Notes under the pieces: generated by a model
What the model was told of the DNA's origin: nothing
Databases searched by the model: none
Seen by the model: the letters and a program-made list of their open reading frames with translations, nothing else
Source of the DNA: Reinekea thalattae
GTDB lineage: Bacteria > Pseudomonadota > Gammaproteobacteria > Pseudomonadales > Natronospirillaceae
DNA length: 64,000 nt
Assembly (NCBI RefSeq): GCF_008041945.1
Contig: NZ_VKAD01000001.1
Location: 2,108,001 to 2,172,000 of the forward strand
Reading direction: 5' to 3'
Shown here: in pieces, positions 38,033-48,856 of the stretch
Position numbering within the stretch: position 1 is the first letter of the stretch
Layout: each line of letters opens with the position of its first letter
Program-made: the position numbers and the translations under genes

Positions 38033-39184
38033 TTGTCTTATTCTTGGCGTGTTCTAGCGTTGTGTTTGTTGTTGCCCCTAGTTGCGGTGCAGGCCGATGA
38101 ACCTGTGAGTTTGACTAAGGCGCAATTGGGTCAGGTGTTATATTTCGATGTTAATTTATCGAAAAACCGCACTCAGTCCTGCGCGACCTGCCATAACCCA
38201 GAACATGGTTTTATTGATAACCGAGAAAGCCTTCTTAATGGCATGGTGTCGCTTGGCGATGACGGTACTTCTTTTGGTGACCGCAATACACCAACCGCCT
38301 CATACGCTAGTTTTATTCCGGTATTAACGCTGAACGATGCCGGTGAGTTTCGCGGCGGCCAATTTTTAGATGGTCGTGAGCGTGATTTAGCCGGACAAGC
38401 CGGTGGCCCGCCGATCAATCCGATTGAAATGGGCATGGCCAACAAAGCCGAAGTTGTTGCTCGGCTGCAAGAAAACCCATTTTATCAGCAGGTGTTTGCG
38501 CAACTCTATGGCGACGATGTGTTCTCCGAGGTCGATCAGGCTTATGCCGCTATGGCTGATAGCATTGCCGAATTTGAAAAAACCGATTTCTTTTCTCCGT
38601 TCGACTCCAAATACGACCGCTATTTAAAGGGTGAACTGGAATTAACCCAGCAAGAGCAATTAGGTGAGGCGCTGTTTTTCTCTGACCAATTTACCAATTG
38701 TAACGCCTGTCATCAGCTTAAGCCCTTTCCCTCAAGCCAAGGCGAAACCTTCAGTAATTACGAATACCACAATTTAGGTGTGCCGGTGAATAATGCGGTT
38801 CGCGCCGCTAACGGCTTAGGTGCTGATTTTGTCGACCCTGGTTTGTTGGCGCACCCTAGAATTAATGATGAAAACCAAGCCGGAAAATTTAAGGTGCCAA
38901 CATTGCGCAATGTCGCGGTAACTGCGCCTTATATGCATAACGGTGTTTTTAGTGATTTACGCACGGTTATTCTGTTTTACGATAAATTCAACAACAGTAC
39001 TCGCACTGTTAACCCTGAAACGGGTTTGCCATGGCAAGCGCCTGAAGTGGCAAAAAATCTGGCGCTCGAAGATGAAGAGTTTGATGCGCCAGCCCTCAGT
39101 GATAAAGAAGTCGACGCGCTTGTGGCTTTTTTAGCAACCCTTACCGATCAGCGATATGAGCATCTATTACAGGATGCGCCTTAG
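38033..39184 (+). CDS. Di-haem cytochrome c peroxidase (CCP/MauG family)
   Basis: 383 residues with a signal peptide (about 1-21) and two haem sites, CATCH near 45 and CNACH near 225. A distal ligand region PYMHNGVFSDLRTV follows. It should reduce periplasmic hydrogen peroxide with electrons from cytochrome c; MauG-like protein oxidation is the alternative. The TTG start is supported by GGGGGTGA seven bases upstream. It lies upstream of a Fur-controlled metal importer, which may reflect shared oxidative and metal stress. Confidence 0.88.
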   Translation: MSYSWRVLALCLLLPLVAVQADEPVSLTKAQLGQVLYFDVNLSKNRTQSCATCHNPEHGFIDNRESLLNGMVSLGDDGTSFGDRNTPTASYASFIPVLTLNDAGEFRGGQFLDGRERDLAGQAGGPPINPIEMGMANKAEVVARLQENPFYQQVFAQLYGDDVFSEVDQAYAAMADSIAEFEKTDFFSPFDSKYDRYLKGELELTQQEQLGEALFFSDQFTNCNACHQLKPFPSSQGETFSNYEYHNLGVPVNNAVRAANGLGADFVDPGLLAHPRINDENQAGKFKVPTLRNVAVTAPYMHNGVFSDLRTVILFYDKFNNSTRTVNPETGLPWQAPEVAKNLALEDEEFDAPALSDKEVDALVAFLATLTDQRYEHLLQDAP

Positions 39185-39421
39185 GTATTGGCGCGTAGAT
39201 GACTACTCTATGGGCGTCTTTTCGGCTGCGTTTTGGCGATTGGGTCGTTGTTATCTAAAAAAATAGATCGCTATATCTGATTTATTGGGCTTATTGCCGC
39301 CGCCATCTGGTTGTTAAAATAGACTGTAATTATCTAATGTGCCCTTATCAGTGCATTTTTTTATGTTTACAATCCAGTACCCTTGATAAAAGCAGGGTTT
39401 TCTTGCATTGTCTTATTATTC

Positions 39422-39440
39422 GATAATGAGAGTCATTATC
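39422..39440. promoter_or_regulatory. Fur box
   Basis: GATAATGAGAGTCATTATC differs from the classic 19-bp Fur consensus at only two positions. It lies 31 bp upstream of the metal-binding protein start, so iron or manganese should repress the operon. Confidence 0.8.
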
Positions 39441-39471
39441 AATTATGACAATAACCCACACTGAGATGAAT

Positions 39472-40356
39472 ATGAAATTTAAACAGAGAGTGCTGCTTTT
39501 GTTGGTTGGTCTATTGTGTCTTGGCCAAGTGAATGCAGCGGATAAACTTAAAGTGGTTACGACCTTTACCATCATTCAAGATATGGCACAAAATGTTGCT
39601 GGTGACGCGGCCGATGTGGTTTCGGTGACACGAGCAGGTGCTGAGATTCACGATTATCAGCCAACGCCAAAAGATATTGCACGTGCTCAGGATGCCGATT
39701 TAATTCTATGGAACGGCATGAATTTGGAGCGTTGGTTTGAAAAATTCTATACCAATATGGATAAAGTGCCTTCGGCGACCTTAACTCAAGGGATCCAGCC
39801 TATTTCTATTTACGGTGGGCCTTATACCGGAAAGCCGAATCCGCATGCTTGGATGTCGACCTCTAATGCACTGGTGTATGTAGAAAATATTCGTGCTGCC
39901 TTTGTCGAACATGATCCCGATAATGCGGCAACCTATAACGCCAATGCAGCAGCTTACTCGGAAAAAATCTCGGCCTTAGATGCGCAGCTGCGAGCTCAGT
40001 TTGAGCAAATTCCAAGTGATCAAAAATGGCTAGTGACCAGCGAAGGCGCATTTAGTTACCTAGCGCATGATTATGGATTACAGGAAGCCTATTTATGGCC
40101 GATTAATGCTGATCAGCAAGGTACGCCACAGCAAGTAAAAAGCCTGATCGATACAGTGAACGAGAATAAAATCCCAGTGGTCTTTAGTGAAAGTACGATC
40201 TCACCAAAAGCGGCGCAACAGGTTGCACGCGAAACGGGCGCCAAATACGGCGGCGTTCTGTATGTCGACTCGCTTTCTAAAGCCAATGGCCCAGTACCAA
40301 CCTATCTTGATTTATTAACAGTCACGACAACAACCATCGTAAAAGGTTTTCAATAA
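39472..40356 (+). CDS. Metal ABC importer substrate-binding protein (SitA/YfeA type)
   Basis: 294 residues with a signal peptide (ends VNA-AD). The cluster A-I metal ligands are seen: histidine in EIHDYQPTP, histidine in NPHAWMS, glutamate in SEGAFSYLA and aspartate in YVDSLS. This set fits manganese or iron better than zinc because there is no histidine-rich loop. It feeds the ATPase and permeases that follow. I chose the ATG at 39472, since it has GAG at proper spacing. Starting at 39445 would put the start right at the Fur box. Confidence 0.88.
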   Translation: MKFKQRVLLLLVGLLCLGQVNAADKLKVVTTFTIIQDMAQNVAGDAADVVSVTRAGAEIHDYQPTPKDIARAQDADLILWNGMNLERWFEKFYTNMDKVPSATLTQGIQPISIYGGPYTGKPNPHAWMSTSNALVYVENIRAAFVEHDPDNAATYNANAAAYSEKISALDAQLRAQFEQIPSDQKWLVTSEGAFSYLAHDYGLQEAYLWPINADQQGTPQQVKSLIDTVNENKIPVVFSESTISPKAAQQVARETGAKYGGVLYVDSLSKANGPVPTYLDLLTVTTTTIVKGFQ

Positions 40357-41240
40357 TGTTTAACGAGACCGGCGAAGTCTATGTGCCCTGTATTCACGCG
40401 AGGAATGTCAGTGTTGTTTATGGCAATGGCTTTAAGGCGATCGAAAATGTCAGTTTTGAACTCAATGGCGGAACCATTTGTGCTTTGATGGGCATCAATG
40501 GGGGCGGCAAGTCGACGCTGTTCAAAAGCATCATGGGTTTGGTGAAAACCCACTCCGGTGAAATTAGCCTGTCCACACTTTCTGTTGCTGATGCGCTTAA
40601 GAAAACCATGGTGGCTTATGTTCCGCAGTCGGAAGATATCGATTGGGATTTTCCGGTTCTCGTTAAAGAAGTTGTCATGCAAGGTCGTTTTGGCTACATG
40701 AATTTTTTACGTCGGCCGAGCAAAAAAGATCATGAGGCTGTTGAAGCTGCGATGCAGCGATTAGGTGTCGACCATCTTAAAGATCGCCAGATCGGTGAGC
40801 TTTCAGGCGGTCAGAAAAAACGAGTGTTTTTGGCTCGAGCCTTGGCGCAAAAAAGCATGATCATTTTATTGGATGAACCTTTCACCGGTGTCGATTTCAA
40901 TACTGAAAATGTCATTATGGATTTGCTGCAAGAATTAAAAGCCGCTGGGCATTTAATTTTAGTCTCAACGCATAACTTAGGTAACGTTCCAGATTACTGT
41001 AACGAAGTGATCTTTATTAATCGGACAATTATTGACTCTGGTGCAACTGAAGCCGTGTTTAACCAAGAAAATATCAAGGCGACTTTTGGTGGTGTTTTAA
41101 GGCAGGTCGGCATTCCTCAGTCGACGTTGCACACGGATGATGATGGACGTCAGGTGACGATATTTTCAGATCATGAAAAACCAGCGGTGTTTTATGGCGA
41201 TCCTGGTGAAGGTTCTTCCGTCGTGACAGAATCAAAATAG
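40356..41240 (+). CDS. Metal ABC importer ATPase (SitB/YfeB type)
   Basis: 294 residues with Walker A GINGGGKS, signature LSGGQKKR, Walker [14 protein letters not shown] and a switch histidine in STHNLG. The second residue of Walker A is isoleucine-asparagine rather than the commoner PNGAGKS. It starts on the last base of the binding-protein gene's stop. The C-terminal 50 residues are an acidic tail often seen in the SitB group. Confidence 0.9.
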   Translation: MFNETGEVYVPCIHARNVSVVYGNGFKAIENVSFELNGGTICALMGINGGGKSTLFKSIMGLVKTHSGEISLSTLSVADALKKTMVAYVPQSEDIDWDFPVLVKEVVMQGRFGYMNFLRRPSKKDHEAVEAAMQRLGVDHLKDRQIGELSGGQKKRVFLARALAQKSMIILLDEPFTGVDFNTENVIMDLLQELKAAGHLILVSTHNLGNVPDYCNEVIFINRTIIDSGATEAVFNQENIKATFGGVLRQVGIPQSTLHTDDDGRQVTIFSDHEKPAVFYGDPGEGSSVVTESK

Positions 41241-41249
41241 GGTGGCCAT

Positions 41250-42149
41250 ATGTTAGATGTTCTTATCGAGCCTTTAAATTATGAATACATGCGAAACGCA
41301 CTGTTTGCCAGTGCGCTTATTGGCTGCGTGTGTGCATTCTTATCGGCTTTTTTGGTGCTCAAAGGCTGGTCATTAATTGGCGATGCGTTATCGCACTCGG
41401 TTGTTCCGGGTGTCGCGGGTGCTTATGCGTTGGGTTTGCCTTTTTCTATCGGCGCTTTTTTTGCGGGTTTTTTAGCGTCCATGAGCATTGCGGTTATTCG
41501 TAAACTCTCCAGCTTGCGAGAAGATGCCATTATCGGCTTTGTCTTTACTACCTTTTTTGCCGCGGGCATGCTCATTATTTCTCTGAACCCCACATCGATA
41601 AATATTAATGCGGTGATCTTGGGGAATATTTTAATTATCAGTCAGTACGATCTTTATCAGATTGTCGGCATCTGTCTCGTCTCTTTAATTTTATTGTTAT
41701 TGTTTTGGAAAGACTTAGCGTTGGTGTTTTTTGATGAAAACCAAGCCAAAATTTCCGGCCTTAAAGTACAAACCTTGAAGGTACTTTTTTTTAGTGTGCT
41801 GAGTGCCTGTGTCGTAGCATCACTGCAAGCTGTTGGCGCTATTTTGGTGATTGCTATGGTGATTACTCCCGGTGCAACGGCTTATTTATTAACCGATCGG
41901 TTTTCAAAAATGTTGGTGCTGGCTTGTGCTATTGGTGTTTTCAGTAGCCTTATTGGTACTTACCTCAGTTATTTTGTGGATGGCGTGACAGGCGGTTTGA
42001 TCGTCTTAACGCAAACGGCGGTATTTGCCATTGCACTTATTTGCTCGCCTAAATATGGCTTAATAAAGGGCAACAAATTAACCAAGCCTGCGTTAGGCGA
42101 TAAAGCCAATTCGCATTTGCCAGAAAATTCGTTGGAGCAAAAATTGTGA
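41250..42149 (+). CDS. Metal ABC importer permease (SitC/YfeC type)
   Basis: 299 residues with about eight to nine membrane spans of the ABC-3 family; LKGWSLIGDALSHSVVPG near residue 30 is the family mark. It ends four bases into the next permease gene, so the two are coupled. The C-terminal tail is longer and more polar than in the partner. Confidence 0.9.
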   Translation: MLDVLIEPLNYEYMRNALFASALIGCVCAFLSAFLVLKGWSLIGDALSHSVVPGVAGAYALGLPFSIGAFFAGFLASMSIAVIRKLSSLREDAIIGFVFTTFFAAGMLIISLNPTSININAVILGNILIISQYDLYQIVGICLVSLILLLLFWKDLALVFFDENQAKISGLKVQTLKVLFFSVLSACVVASLQAVGAILVIAMVITPGATAYLLTDRFSKMLVLACAIGVFSSLIGTYLSYFVDGVTGGLIVLTQTAVFAIALICSPKYGLIKGNKLTKPALGDKANSHLPENSLEQKL

Positions 42150-43000
42150 TCGCAGATATCGTTTCTTGGTTTGCAGAACCACTCCAGCATGGCTTTATGC
42201 AGCGGGCAATATTCGTTGGCTTATCGGTCAGTTTTGTTTGTGCGGTGTTGTCTTGCTTTTTGGTGCTCAAAGGCTGGGCATTAATGGGCGATGCGATTTC
42301 ACATGCCGTACTACCAGGCATTGTTGTTGCTAGTTTAGTGGGTGTGCCATTAGTGATTGGCGCATTTGTTTCCGGCTTATCTTGCGCACTATTAACGGGT
42401 TACATCAAAGATCACAGCCGGCTTAAAGAAGATGCAGTTTTAGGTGTGGTGTTCGCCGGAATATTCGCATTAGGTCTGGTGATGTTTACCAAAGTAGAAA
42501 CGGATCAGCACCTTATGCATGTGTTATTTGGCAATATGTTGGGTATCACCGGTTCGGCGATGTGGCAGTCGTTAGCGATTTCGTTTGTAACGTCGATTAT
42601 CGTTTTACTTAAATATAAAGAATACATGCTCTATTGTTTTGATCATGTACACGCGCAAGTTTCTGGGCTGAATGTTAAGTTCTTGCAGTACTCTTTATTG
42701 GTTATGCTTTCGTTAACGATCGTTGCGGCGATGCAGGTGGTTGGCGCAATTATGGTGATCGCTATGTTGGTGGGGCCGGGCATTATCGGGCTGGTGGTTA
42801 CTAAACGATTTTCTTATATGTTGACGATCGCCATCAGTGCTTCTTGTTTATCGACTCTGATGGGAGCCGTGACCAGCTACCATTTAGACGCCTCAACCAG
42901 TGCCTGTATTATTTTATGTCAGGCGTTAATCTTTATTGTCGCGCTGAGCTATAAAACCTTACAGAATGCTTGGGTGACACGTTACGCTAAGGTGGCTTAG
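42146..43000 (+). CDS. Metal ABC importer permease (SitD/YfeD type)
   Basis: 284 residues with the same ABC-3 motif (LKGWALMGDAISHAVLPG) and about eight membrane spans. With the preceding gene it forms a heterodimeric channel, as in SitCD and YfeCD; zinc importers usually have a single permease. The operon ends with a terminator in which the stop codon lies in the loop. Confidence 0.9.
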   Translation: MIADIVSWFAEPLQHGFMQRAIFVGLSVSFVCAVLSCFLVLKGWALMGDAISHAVLPGIVVASLVGVPLVIGAFVSGLSCALLTGYIKDHSRLKEDAVLGVVFAGIFALGLVMFTKVETDQHLMHVLFGNMLGITGSAMWQSLAISFVTSIIVLLKYKEYMLYCFDHVHAQVSGLNVKFLQYSLLVMLSLTIVAAMQVVGAIMVIAMLVGPGIIGLVVTKRFSYMLTIAISASCLSTLMGAVTSYHLDASTSACIILCQALIFIVALSYKTLQNAWVTRYAKVA

Positions 43001-43012
43001 GCCACCTTTTTT
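42989..43012 (+). terminator. Terminator of the metal importer operon
   Basis: AAGGTGGC/GCCACCTT with loop TTAG, then TTTT. The stop codon of the last permease is in the loop. Confidence 0.88.
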
Positions 43013-43058
43013 AATTCCTGTGTTAGCTTTGCCCTTGTTGCTGTTGCGTTGCTGAATG

Positions 43059-44420
43059 TTATTCAGCTGAATGAAGCACAGAAACTCGGGATTTGTTTTT
43101 CCAGCTGCCTCGTTGCCATCGAATAATAACGATAATGGCGCGCGTCCACTCATCTAGGCTGACAGCAATCCAAACGCCAACCAAACCTAGACTCCAATGC
43201 AAGCCTAAGAAATAAGCGAGAACGACGCCGATCCCCCACATGCTGACAATGCCGATCTGTACTGGGAACACGACGTCGCCGGTGCCTTTTAAAGTATTAA
43301 TGACAATCAGGTTAACCGCTCGGCCGGTTTCTAAGAAAAATGCCACAACCAGTAAGTGCGCGATAAGTCGTTGGGTGTTCGGGTCATTGGTAAAGAATCC
43401 AGCCAATGGCGTGCGTAGAGAGTACATCAGGCCGGTCATTAAAAAGGAAATGATCACCCCTGATATCCAGTAGTGATTGACATTGCGTTGCAGCTCTTCT
43501 TTGCGATTTTGGCCGACCATGTAAGAGGCTAAAATCTGCGAGCCGTTACCCATCGCCATGGCAAAAGCAAAAATCACTCGCTCTAGCGTTTGCGTAATGG
43601 TTGCTGCGGCAAGTGCGGCGGTTCCCAGTTGAGCAATAAAAAACATGATGGTGACTTGTGCCAAATTATAAGAAAGCCCTTCGCCTGCATTGGGTAAGCC
43701 GAGCTTTAAAATCGCCTTTAGACGTTTACGCTGTGTTTTAAATAGCCGACTAATAGCAAAAGGAACTTTGTGATGACGAATGAGACCGTACGAGACGACC
43801 GCAGAAAACAGTTGGCTTGCCACCGTGGCAATGGCAACACCGGCAACGCCAGTAACAGGAATACCAAATGGCCCAAACAACGCGATAAAGTTACCGACAG
43901 CGTTGAGTAGGCCAGACAGTAATTGAATGACCATGGGTGATTTACTAAAGCCATAGGCCCGCAAAATGGTCGCAAAACCAATGCTCAGTGCCATACCAAT
44001 CGACAAGCTGCCGACAATCAATAAGTAGCCTTGAGCGTAAGCCTGAGGTACTGGCGCCATATTGTAGAGCCCAACAATAGGACCGCTGGCAAAGAAGAAC
44101 AGCACGCCAACCATCACCGAAAAAATGAGCATCAGCAGAATGCCCGCTTCAGAATAGGCTTGCGCTTCGTCGGGTTGTTTGGCACCTAGGTGTTGGCCAA
44201 TCAAAATAGCGCTGCCGGAGGCCACGACTAAAAAGCTTAAGATCATAAAGACAACAAATTGCCCCGTTAGCCCGATTGCGGCAACGGCTTCTTGTGAATA
44301 CTGTGCGACCATGGTGACATCGATGGTCATAATGCTCATGCGTAACAGCGTTTCAATAAAGATTGGCCAGACAATGGTGCGAATATTCATTCGCTGACTT
44401 AAGTTAGATGCGTGTGGCAA
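43059..44420 (-). CDS. MATE-family efflux transporter
   Basis: About 453 residues with twelve membrane spans in two MatE halves; the second half has GLPNAGEGLSYNLAQV. It exports drugs or metabolites using a proton or sodium gradient. The start is not certain. A TTG at 44420 has AGGAG five bases upstream, whereas the frame also opens at GTG 44444 and has ATG at 44390. It converges with the metal importer and diverges from gmk, with no regulator nearby. Confidence 0.85.
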   Translation of the reverse strand: MPHASNLSQRMNIRTIVWPIFIETLLRMSIMTIDVTMVAQYSQEAVAAIGLTGQFVVFMILSFLVVASGSAILIGQHLGAKQPDEAQAYSEAGILLMLIFSVMVGVLFFFASGPIVGLYNMAPVPQAYAQGYLLIVGSLSIGMALSIGFATILRAYGFSKSPMVIQLLSGLLNAVGNFIALFGPFGIPVTGVAGVAIATVASQLFSAVVSYGLIRHHKVPFAISRLFKTQRKRLKAILKLGLPNAGEGLSYNLAQVTIMFFIAQLGTAALAAATITQTLERVIFAFAMAMGNGSQILASYMVGQNRKEELQRNVNHYWISGVIISFLMTGLMYSLRTPLAGFFTNDPNTQRLIAHLLVVAFFLETGRAVNLIVINTLKGTGDVVFPVQIGIVSMWGIGVVLAYFLGLHWSLGLVGVWIAVSLDEWTRAIIVIIRWQRGSWKNKSRVSVLHSAE

Positions 44421-45370
<950 letters not shown>

Positions 45371-45440
45371 TAATGTTTGCTTAAGTGAACGATTTGCGTA
45401 CAATTGCACGCCTTGCAAAATTGGCACATAGGAGAGCACC

Positions 45441-45650
45441 ATGGCACGCGTAACAGTTGAAGATTGTCTGGATAAGGTAGATAACCGTTTTGAGTTAATC
45501 ATGGTCGCCAGTAAGCGCGCCCGCCAGATTGCCAACGATGGCGCAGACCTGATGGTAGAAGAAGACAATGACAAGCCAACGGTCATTGCTTTACGCGAAA
45601 TTGCTGAAGGTAAGGTTAACGCCTCAATCTTAGAAGAAACCGAAGAGTAA
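45441..45650 (+). CDS. rpoZ: RNA polymerase omega subunit
   Basis: 69 residues, beginning [20 protein letters not shown], with the RARQI and [11 protein letters not shown] blocks. It helps assemble RNA polymerase and forms part of a ppGpp site. AGGAGA precedes the ATG. A terminator separates it from spoT. Confidence 0.96.
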   Translation: MARVTVEDCLDKVDNRFELIMVASKRARQIANDGADLMVEEDNDKPTVIALREIAEGKVNASILEETEE

Positions 45651-45712
45651 GCCATTACTCAGTTTGTTTGTCGTTGTTAGTAAACCGTAAACAACGCTTA
45701 TAAATGATAAAG

Positions 45713-45736
45713 AACCGGACTAATGTCCGGTTTTTT
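45713..45736 (+). terminator. Terminator between rpoZ and spoT
   Basis: AACCGGAC/GTCCGGTT with loop TAAT, then TTTT. Confidence 0.85.
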
Positions 45737-45748
45737 ATTGCCGTTTAA

Positions 45749-45790
45749 AAGTGATCTAATACACTATAGAAGTGATCAGATATATTATAA
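45749..45790. repeat. Two-copy 21-bp tandem repeat upstream of spoT
   Basis: Units 45749-45769 and 45770-45790 both begin AAGTGATC and each ends in a -10-like hexamer (TATAGA and TATAAA). They may be a duplicated promoter. Confidence 0.65.
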
Positions 45791-45847
45791 ACGATGCTTT
45801 AACCCTAAGGTTAAGCGCCTTTCTTCCACCACACGAATGGTATTGCT

Positions 45848-47947
45848 TTGTCCACTGTACATGACTTGGCTTTAAGGTTAGAAGATTACTTAACGCCAGA
45901 AAAGATCGCCCGTGTTAAGCGTGCTTACTTCTATGCCGAGCAGGCACATGAAGGCCAGATGCGGCGCAGTGGTGAGCGTTATATTACCCATCCATTGGCG
46001 GTGGCCAATATCCTTTCTGACATGCATATGGATCATCAAAGTTTGATGGCTGCCATGATGCATGATGTTTTAGAAGATACCTCCGTTTCTAAAGAAGCCA
46101 TGATTGAGCAGTTTGGCGAAGGCGTTGCTGAGTTGGTCGATGGCGTTTCTAAACTGACTCACCTTGAGTTTGAAAGTAAGCTTGAAGAGCAGGCAGAAAA
46201 CTTCCAAAAGATGGTCTTGGCGATGTCGAAAGACATTCGAGTCATCCTTGTGAAGTTGGCCGACAGGCTACATAACATGCGCACCATGAGTGCCATGCCA
46301 CCTGAAAAGAAGCGCCGTAAATCGCGTGAAACACTGGAGATTTTTGCTCCCATTGCATTGCGTTTAGGCATCAATGACTTACGTGTTGAGCTGGAAGATT
46401 TATCCTTCGAGGCCATGTACCCGATTCGGGCAGAGCGCATTCGTTCGGCGATTAAAAAACAGTTTGGTGCCCGTAAAGAGCTGGTGAGCATTATTCAAAC
46501 GGCATTGAGTAATCGTTTATCAGAAGAGGGTATCGATGCCGAAGTTCAGGGGCGAGAAAAGCACCTCTATTCGATCTACCAAAAGATGCGCGAAAAGCGC
46601 AAGTCGCTAAAAGAAATTCTCGATGTTTATGCATTCCGTATCACTACCGATTCGATAGACTCCTGTTATCGAATTTTAGGGGTTGTGCACAACCTCTATA
46701 AGCCGATTCCAAATCGCTTTAAAGACTATATTGCTATCCCCAAAACTAACGGCTATCAGTCGTTGCATACCACCTTGATTGGCTTAAACGGCGTACCTAT
46801 TGAAATTCAGATTCGTACGCGTGATATGGAAGATATGGCCAACCACGGCATTGCTGCCCATTGGCTTTATAAAACCGATGAGAATCAATCGACCCAAACG
46901 CACCTTCGAGCGCGACGTTGGGTTAAAAACCTATTAGAAATGCAAGAAAGCGCGGGCGACTCGTTAGAGTTTATTGAAAACGTCAAAATCGACCTGTTCC
47001 CGGATGAAATCTATGTGTTTACGCCCAAAGGTCGCATTATGGAATTGCCGAAAGGGGCAACGCCGATCGATTTTGCCTACGCCGTTCATACCGATATTGG
47101 CAACAGCTGTGTTGGCTGTTTGGTTAACCGCAAGCTTGCACCATTGAGCCAACCGCTAAGCAGCGGTGATTCCATAAAAATTATTACCACGCCTGGCGCA
47201 CGGCCAAACCCGGCTTGGTTGAACTTTGTCTTTACTGCTAAGGCCAGAACCAATATTCGATCATTCCTAACGCGTATGGAACGAGAAGACGCCATTGGTT
47301 TGGGTAAAAAGCTACTCGATACTCAGTTGGATTTATTGGATCGTAACTTTGAAAGCATACCCGCGCATGTATTAGAGGCGGTGCTTGAGGAGTCCTCACT
47401 GCGCGATGTTGATCATCTATTTCAAGAAATTGGTCAAGGTAATAAAACCGCTTACATGGTGGCGCGGCGTTTAGTGCAGTTGAACAGCGAAGAGCTGACT
47501 ACTGGGCAGGCTTCTTTGACCATTCAGGGCAACGATGGCTTATTAATATCGTACGCCAAATGTTGTCGCCCAATTCCTGGCGACCCAATTGTCGGGGTGA
47601 TGAGCAAAGGTAAGGGCATGGTGGTGCATGTTGAGCATTGCCGCAACATTATCGATTTGCGTGATGATCCCGACCGCTGCTTGGATTTGCACTGGGATAA
47701 ATCGATGGAAGGTGAGTTCCAAGTTGAGATCCGACTCGACTTGCGAAACGCTCGCGGTGTCTTGGCCAGTGTTGCTAATGCCGTCTCGCATGCCGATGCC
47801 AATATTGAATCTATTCAGATGCAAGATGTCGATGCCAGTAATTCGAGAGTGTCGATTGTTGTTGCTGTCACTGGACGTAAACATTTGAGCCGAGTTATTA
47901 AACGACTGCACGCCTTGCCTTCGGTGTCTAAGATCGATCGAGTTTAA
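45848..47947 (+). CDS. spoT: Bifunctional (p)ppGpp synthetase/hydrolase
   Basis: 699 residues: an N-terminal HD hydrolase (HDVLEDT near 75), a synthetase domain (KDYIAIPKTNGYQSLHT near 300), TGS near 380 and a C-terminal ACT domain. It makes and breaks the stringent alarmone in response to starvation. The TTG start is unusual but fits the E. coli alignment from the first residue, and no earlier in-frame start exists. The ribosome site is weak. A tandem repeat with -10-like elements lies 60 bp upstream. Confidence 0.95.
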   Translation: MSTVHDLALRLEDYLTPEKIARVKRAYFYAEQAHEGQMRRSGERYITHPLAVANILSDMHMDHQSLMAAMMHDVLEDTSVSKEAMIEQFGEGVAELVDGVSKLTHLEFESKLEEQAENFQKMVLAMSKDIRVILVKLADRLHNMRTMSAMPPEKKRRKSRETLEIFAPIALRLGINDLRVELEDLSFEAMYPIRAERIRSAIKKQFGARKELVSIIQTALSNRLSEEGIDAEVQGREKHLYSIYQKMREKRKSLKEILDVYAFRITTDSIDSCYRILGVVHNLYKPIPNRFKDYIAIPKTNGYQSLHTTLIGLNGVPIEIQIRTRDMEDMANHGIAAHWLYKTDENQSTQTHLRARRWVKNLLEMQESAGDSLEFIENVKIDLFPDEIYVFTPKGRIMELPKGATPIDFAYAVHTDIGNSCVGCLVNRKLAPLSQPLSSGDSIKIITTPGARPNPAWLNFVFTAKARTNIRSFLTRMEREDAIGLGKKLLDTQLDLLDRNFESIPAHVLEAVLEESSLRDVDHLFQEIGQGNKTAYMVARRLVQLNSEELTTGQASLTIQGNDGLLISYAKCCRPIPGDPIVGVMSKGKGMVVHVEHCRNIIDLRDDPDRCLDLHWDKSMEGEFQVEIRLDLRNARGVLASVANAVSHADANIESIQMQDVDASNSRVSIVVAVTGRKHLSRVIKRLHALPSVSKIDRV

Positions 47948-48257
47948 ATAAAGCGTCAGCACCTCCGCCGAGCTTTGCGTTTAGGTTAAAGTATCAGCTT
48001 ATCGGCATTTGCTCTGTCATAAAGCTTGCTGATTTGGCTGCGATACTGTTTAGGTTAAGAAATATAAGCCTCTTAAGTTAAGAAATATAAACTTCAGTTA
48101 GGTTAAGCAGTATAAATATCGGTTACGCAAATTAAGTATCGGCTACATACATAATAAGTAGTCGTTGTATTGTGCGGGTCATTTGATTTCAATCGCTAAT
48201 GGCTTTCCAGATTGTCTCTTATAATGGCATATTCTTTATTATTTTAAGGCGCTGTTC
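47948..48257. other. Gap between spoT and dsbB
   Basis: 310 bp, AT-rich. It holds the four-copy repeat listed separately. There is no recG, trmH or ridA gene, which follow spoT in relatives. Confidence 0.6.
48051..48145. repeat. Four-copy degenerate ~23-bp tandem repeat between spoT and dsbB
   Basis: Units at 48051-48073, 48074-48096 and 48099-48121 share the core GGTTAAGAAATATAA with small changes. A fourth, more degraded copy follows. Each clear copy carries a TATAA element. Confidence 0.7.
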
Positions 48258-48785
48258 ATGTTACGACTATTATCTTCTTTTGTGCACTCACGCGGTTATT
48301 GGTTTGCCGTATTGGCGGTTGGTGTTGGTATCGAAGCTGTTGCGCTCTATTACCAACATGTCCTAGGCGAACCACCCTGTGCGCTGTGTATTCAGTCACG
48401 AGCCTTTGTGTTGCTGGGTGTTTTATTTGGCTTGCTGGGTGTTGTAGGAGCACGACTATCGTTGTTGCGTTACGCAGCTCAGTTAGGTTTGATCGTATCG
48501 TTGGGTTTTTTATGGCGCGTTAGCCGCGAGGCCGTTTTGGTTGAGCGTGGCTTAATGGAGTCGACCTGCGGTATGGACCCTGGCTTCCCAAGTTGGTTGC
48601 CGTTAGATCAATGGTTGCCACAAGTTTTTGAAGTGTGGACCATGTGTGGTTATACACCGGATTTTATTTTCGGTATGACCATGGGTGAAGGATTACTGTA
48701 CGGTACGGTTACGTTATTTTTTATCGCAGCCGCTGCATTGTTAGTGCAGTTATTAACCTCATTAGGTTTCCGTCGTATGGCGTAA
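48258..48785 (+). CDS. dsbB: Disulfide bond formation protein B
   Basis: 175 residues with four membrane spans. The quinone-linked pair is CALC near 41-44, and the second periplasmic pair lies in ESTCGMDPG and WTMCGYT. It re-oxidises DsbA and passes electrons to ubiquinone. AAGGCG precedes the ATG. No dsbA is adjacent; a DsbA-family protein lies at 58.9-59.7 kb. Confidence 0.92.
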   Translation: MLRLLSSFVHSRGYWFAVLAVGVGIEAVALYYQHVLGEPPCALCIQSRAFVLLGVLFGLLGVVGARLSLLRYAAQLGLIVSLGFLWRVSREAVLVERGLMESTCGMDPGFPSWLPLDQWLPQVFEVWTMCGYTPDFIFGMTMGEGLLYGTVTLFFIAAAALLVQLLTSLGFRRMA

Positions 48786-48856
48786 TTGAGCGTTACTTAT
48801 AGCCTAGGCGGAGAATATTAGGTTAAGGCGGAAAGTGTTTTGATTAGGAGTTTTTT

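Noticed and set aside
47543-47962. 139-codon minus-strand frame inside spoT
   Set aside because: Lies opposite the conserved spoT C-terminal domain; no signal or family.
48051-48145. Resemblance of the tandem repeats to a CRISPR array
   Set aside because: Units follow each other without unique spacers, differ in length between loci and have no cas genes nearby.
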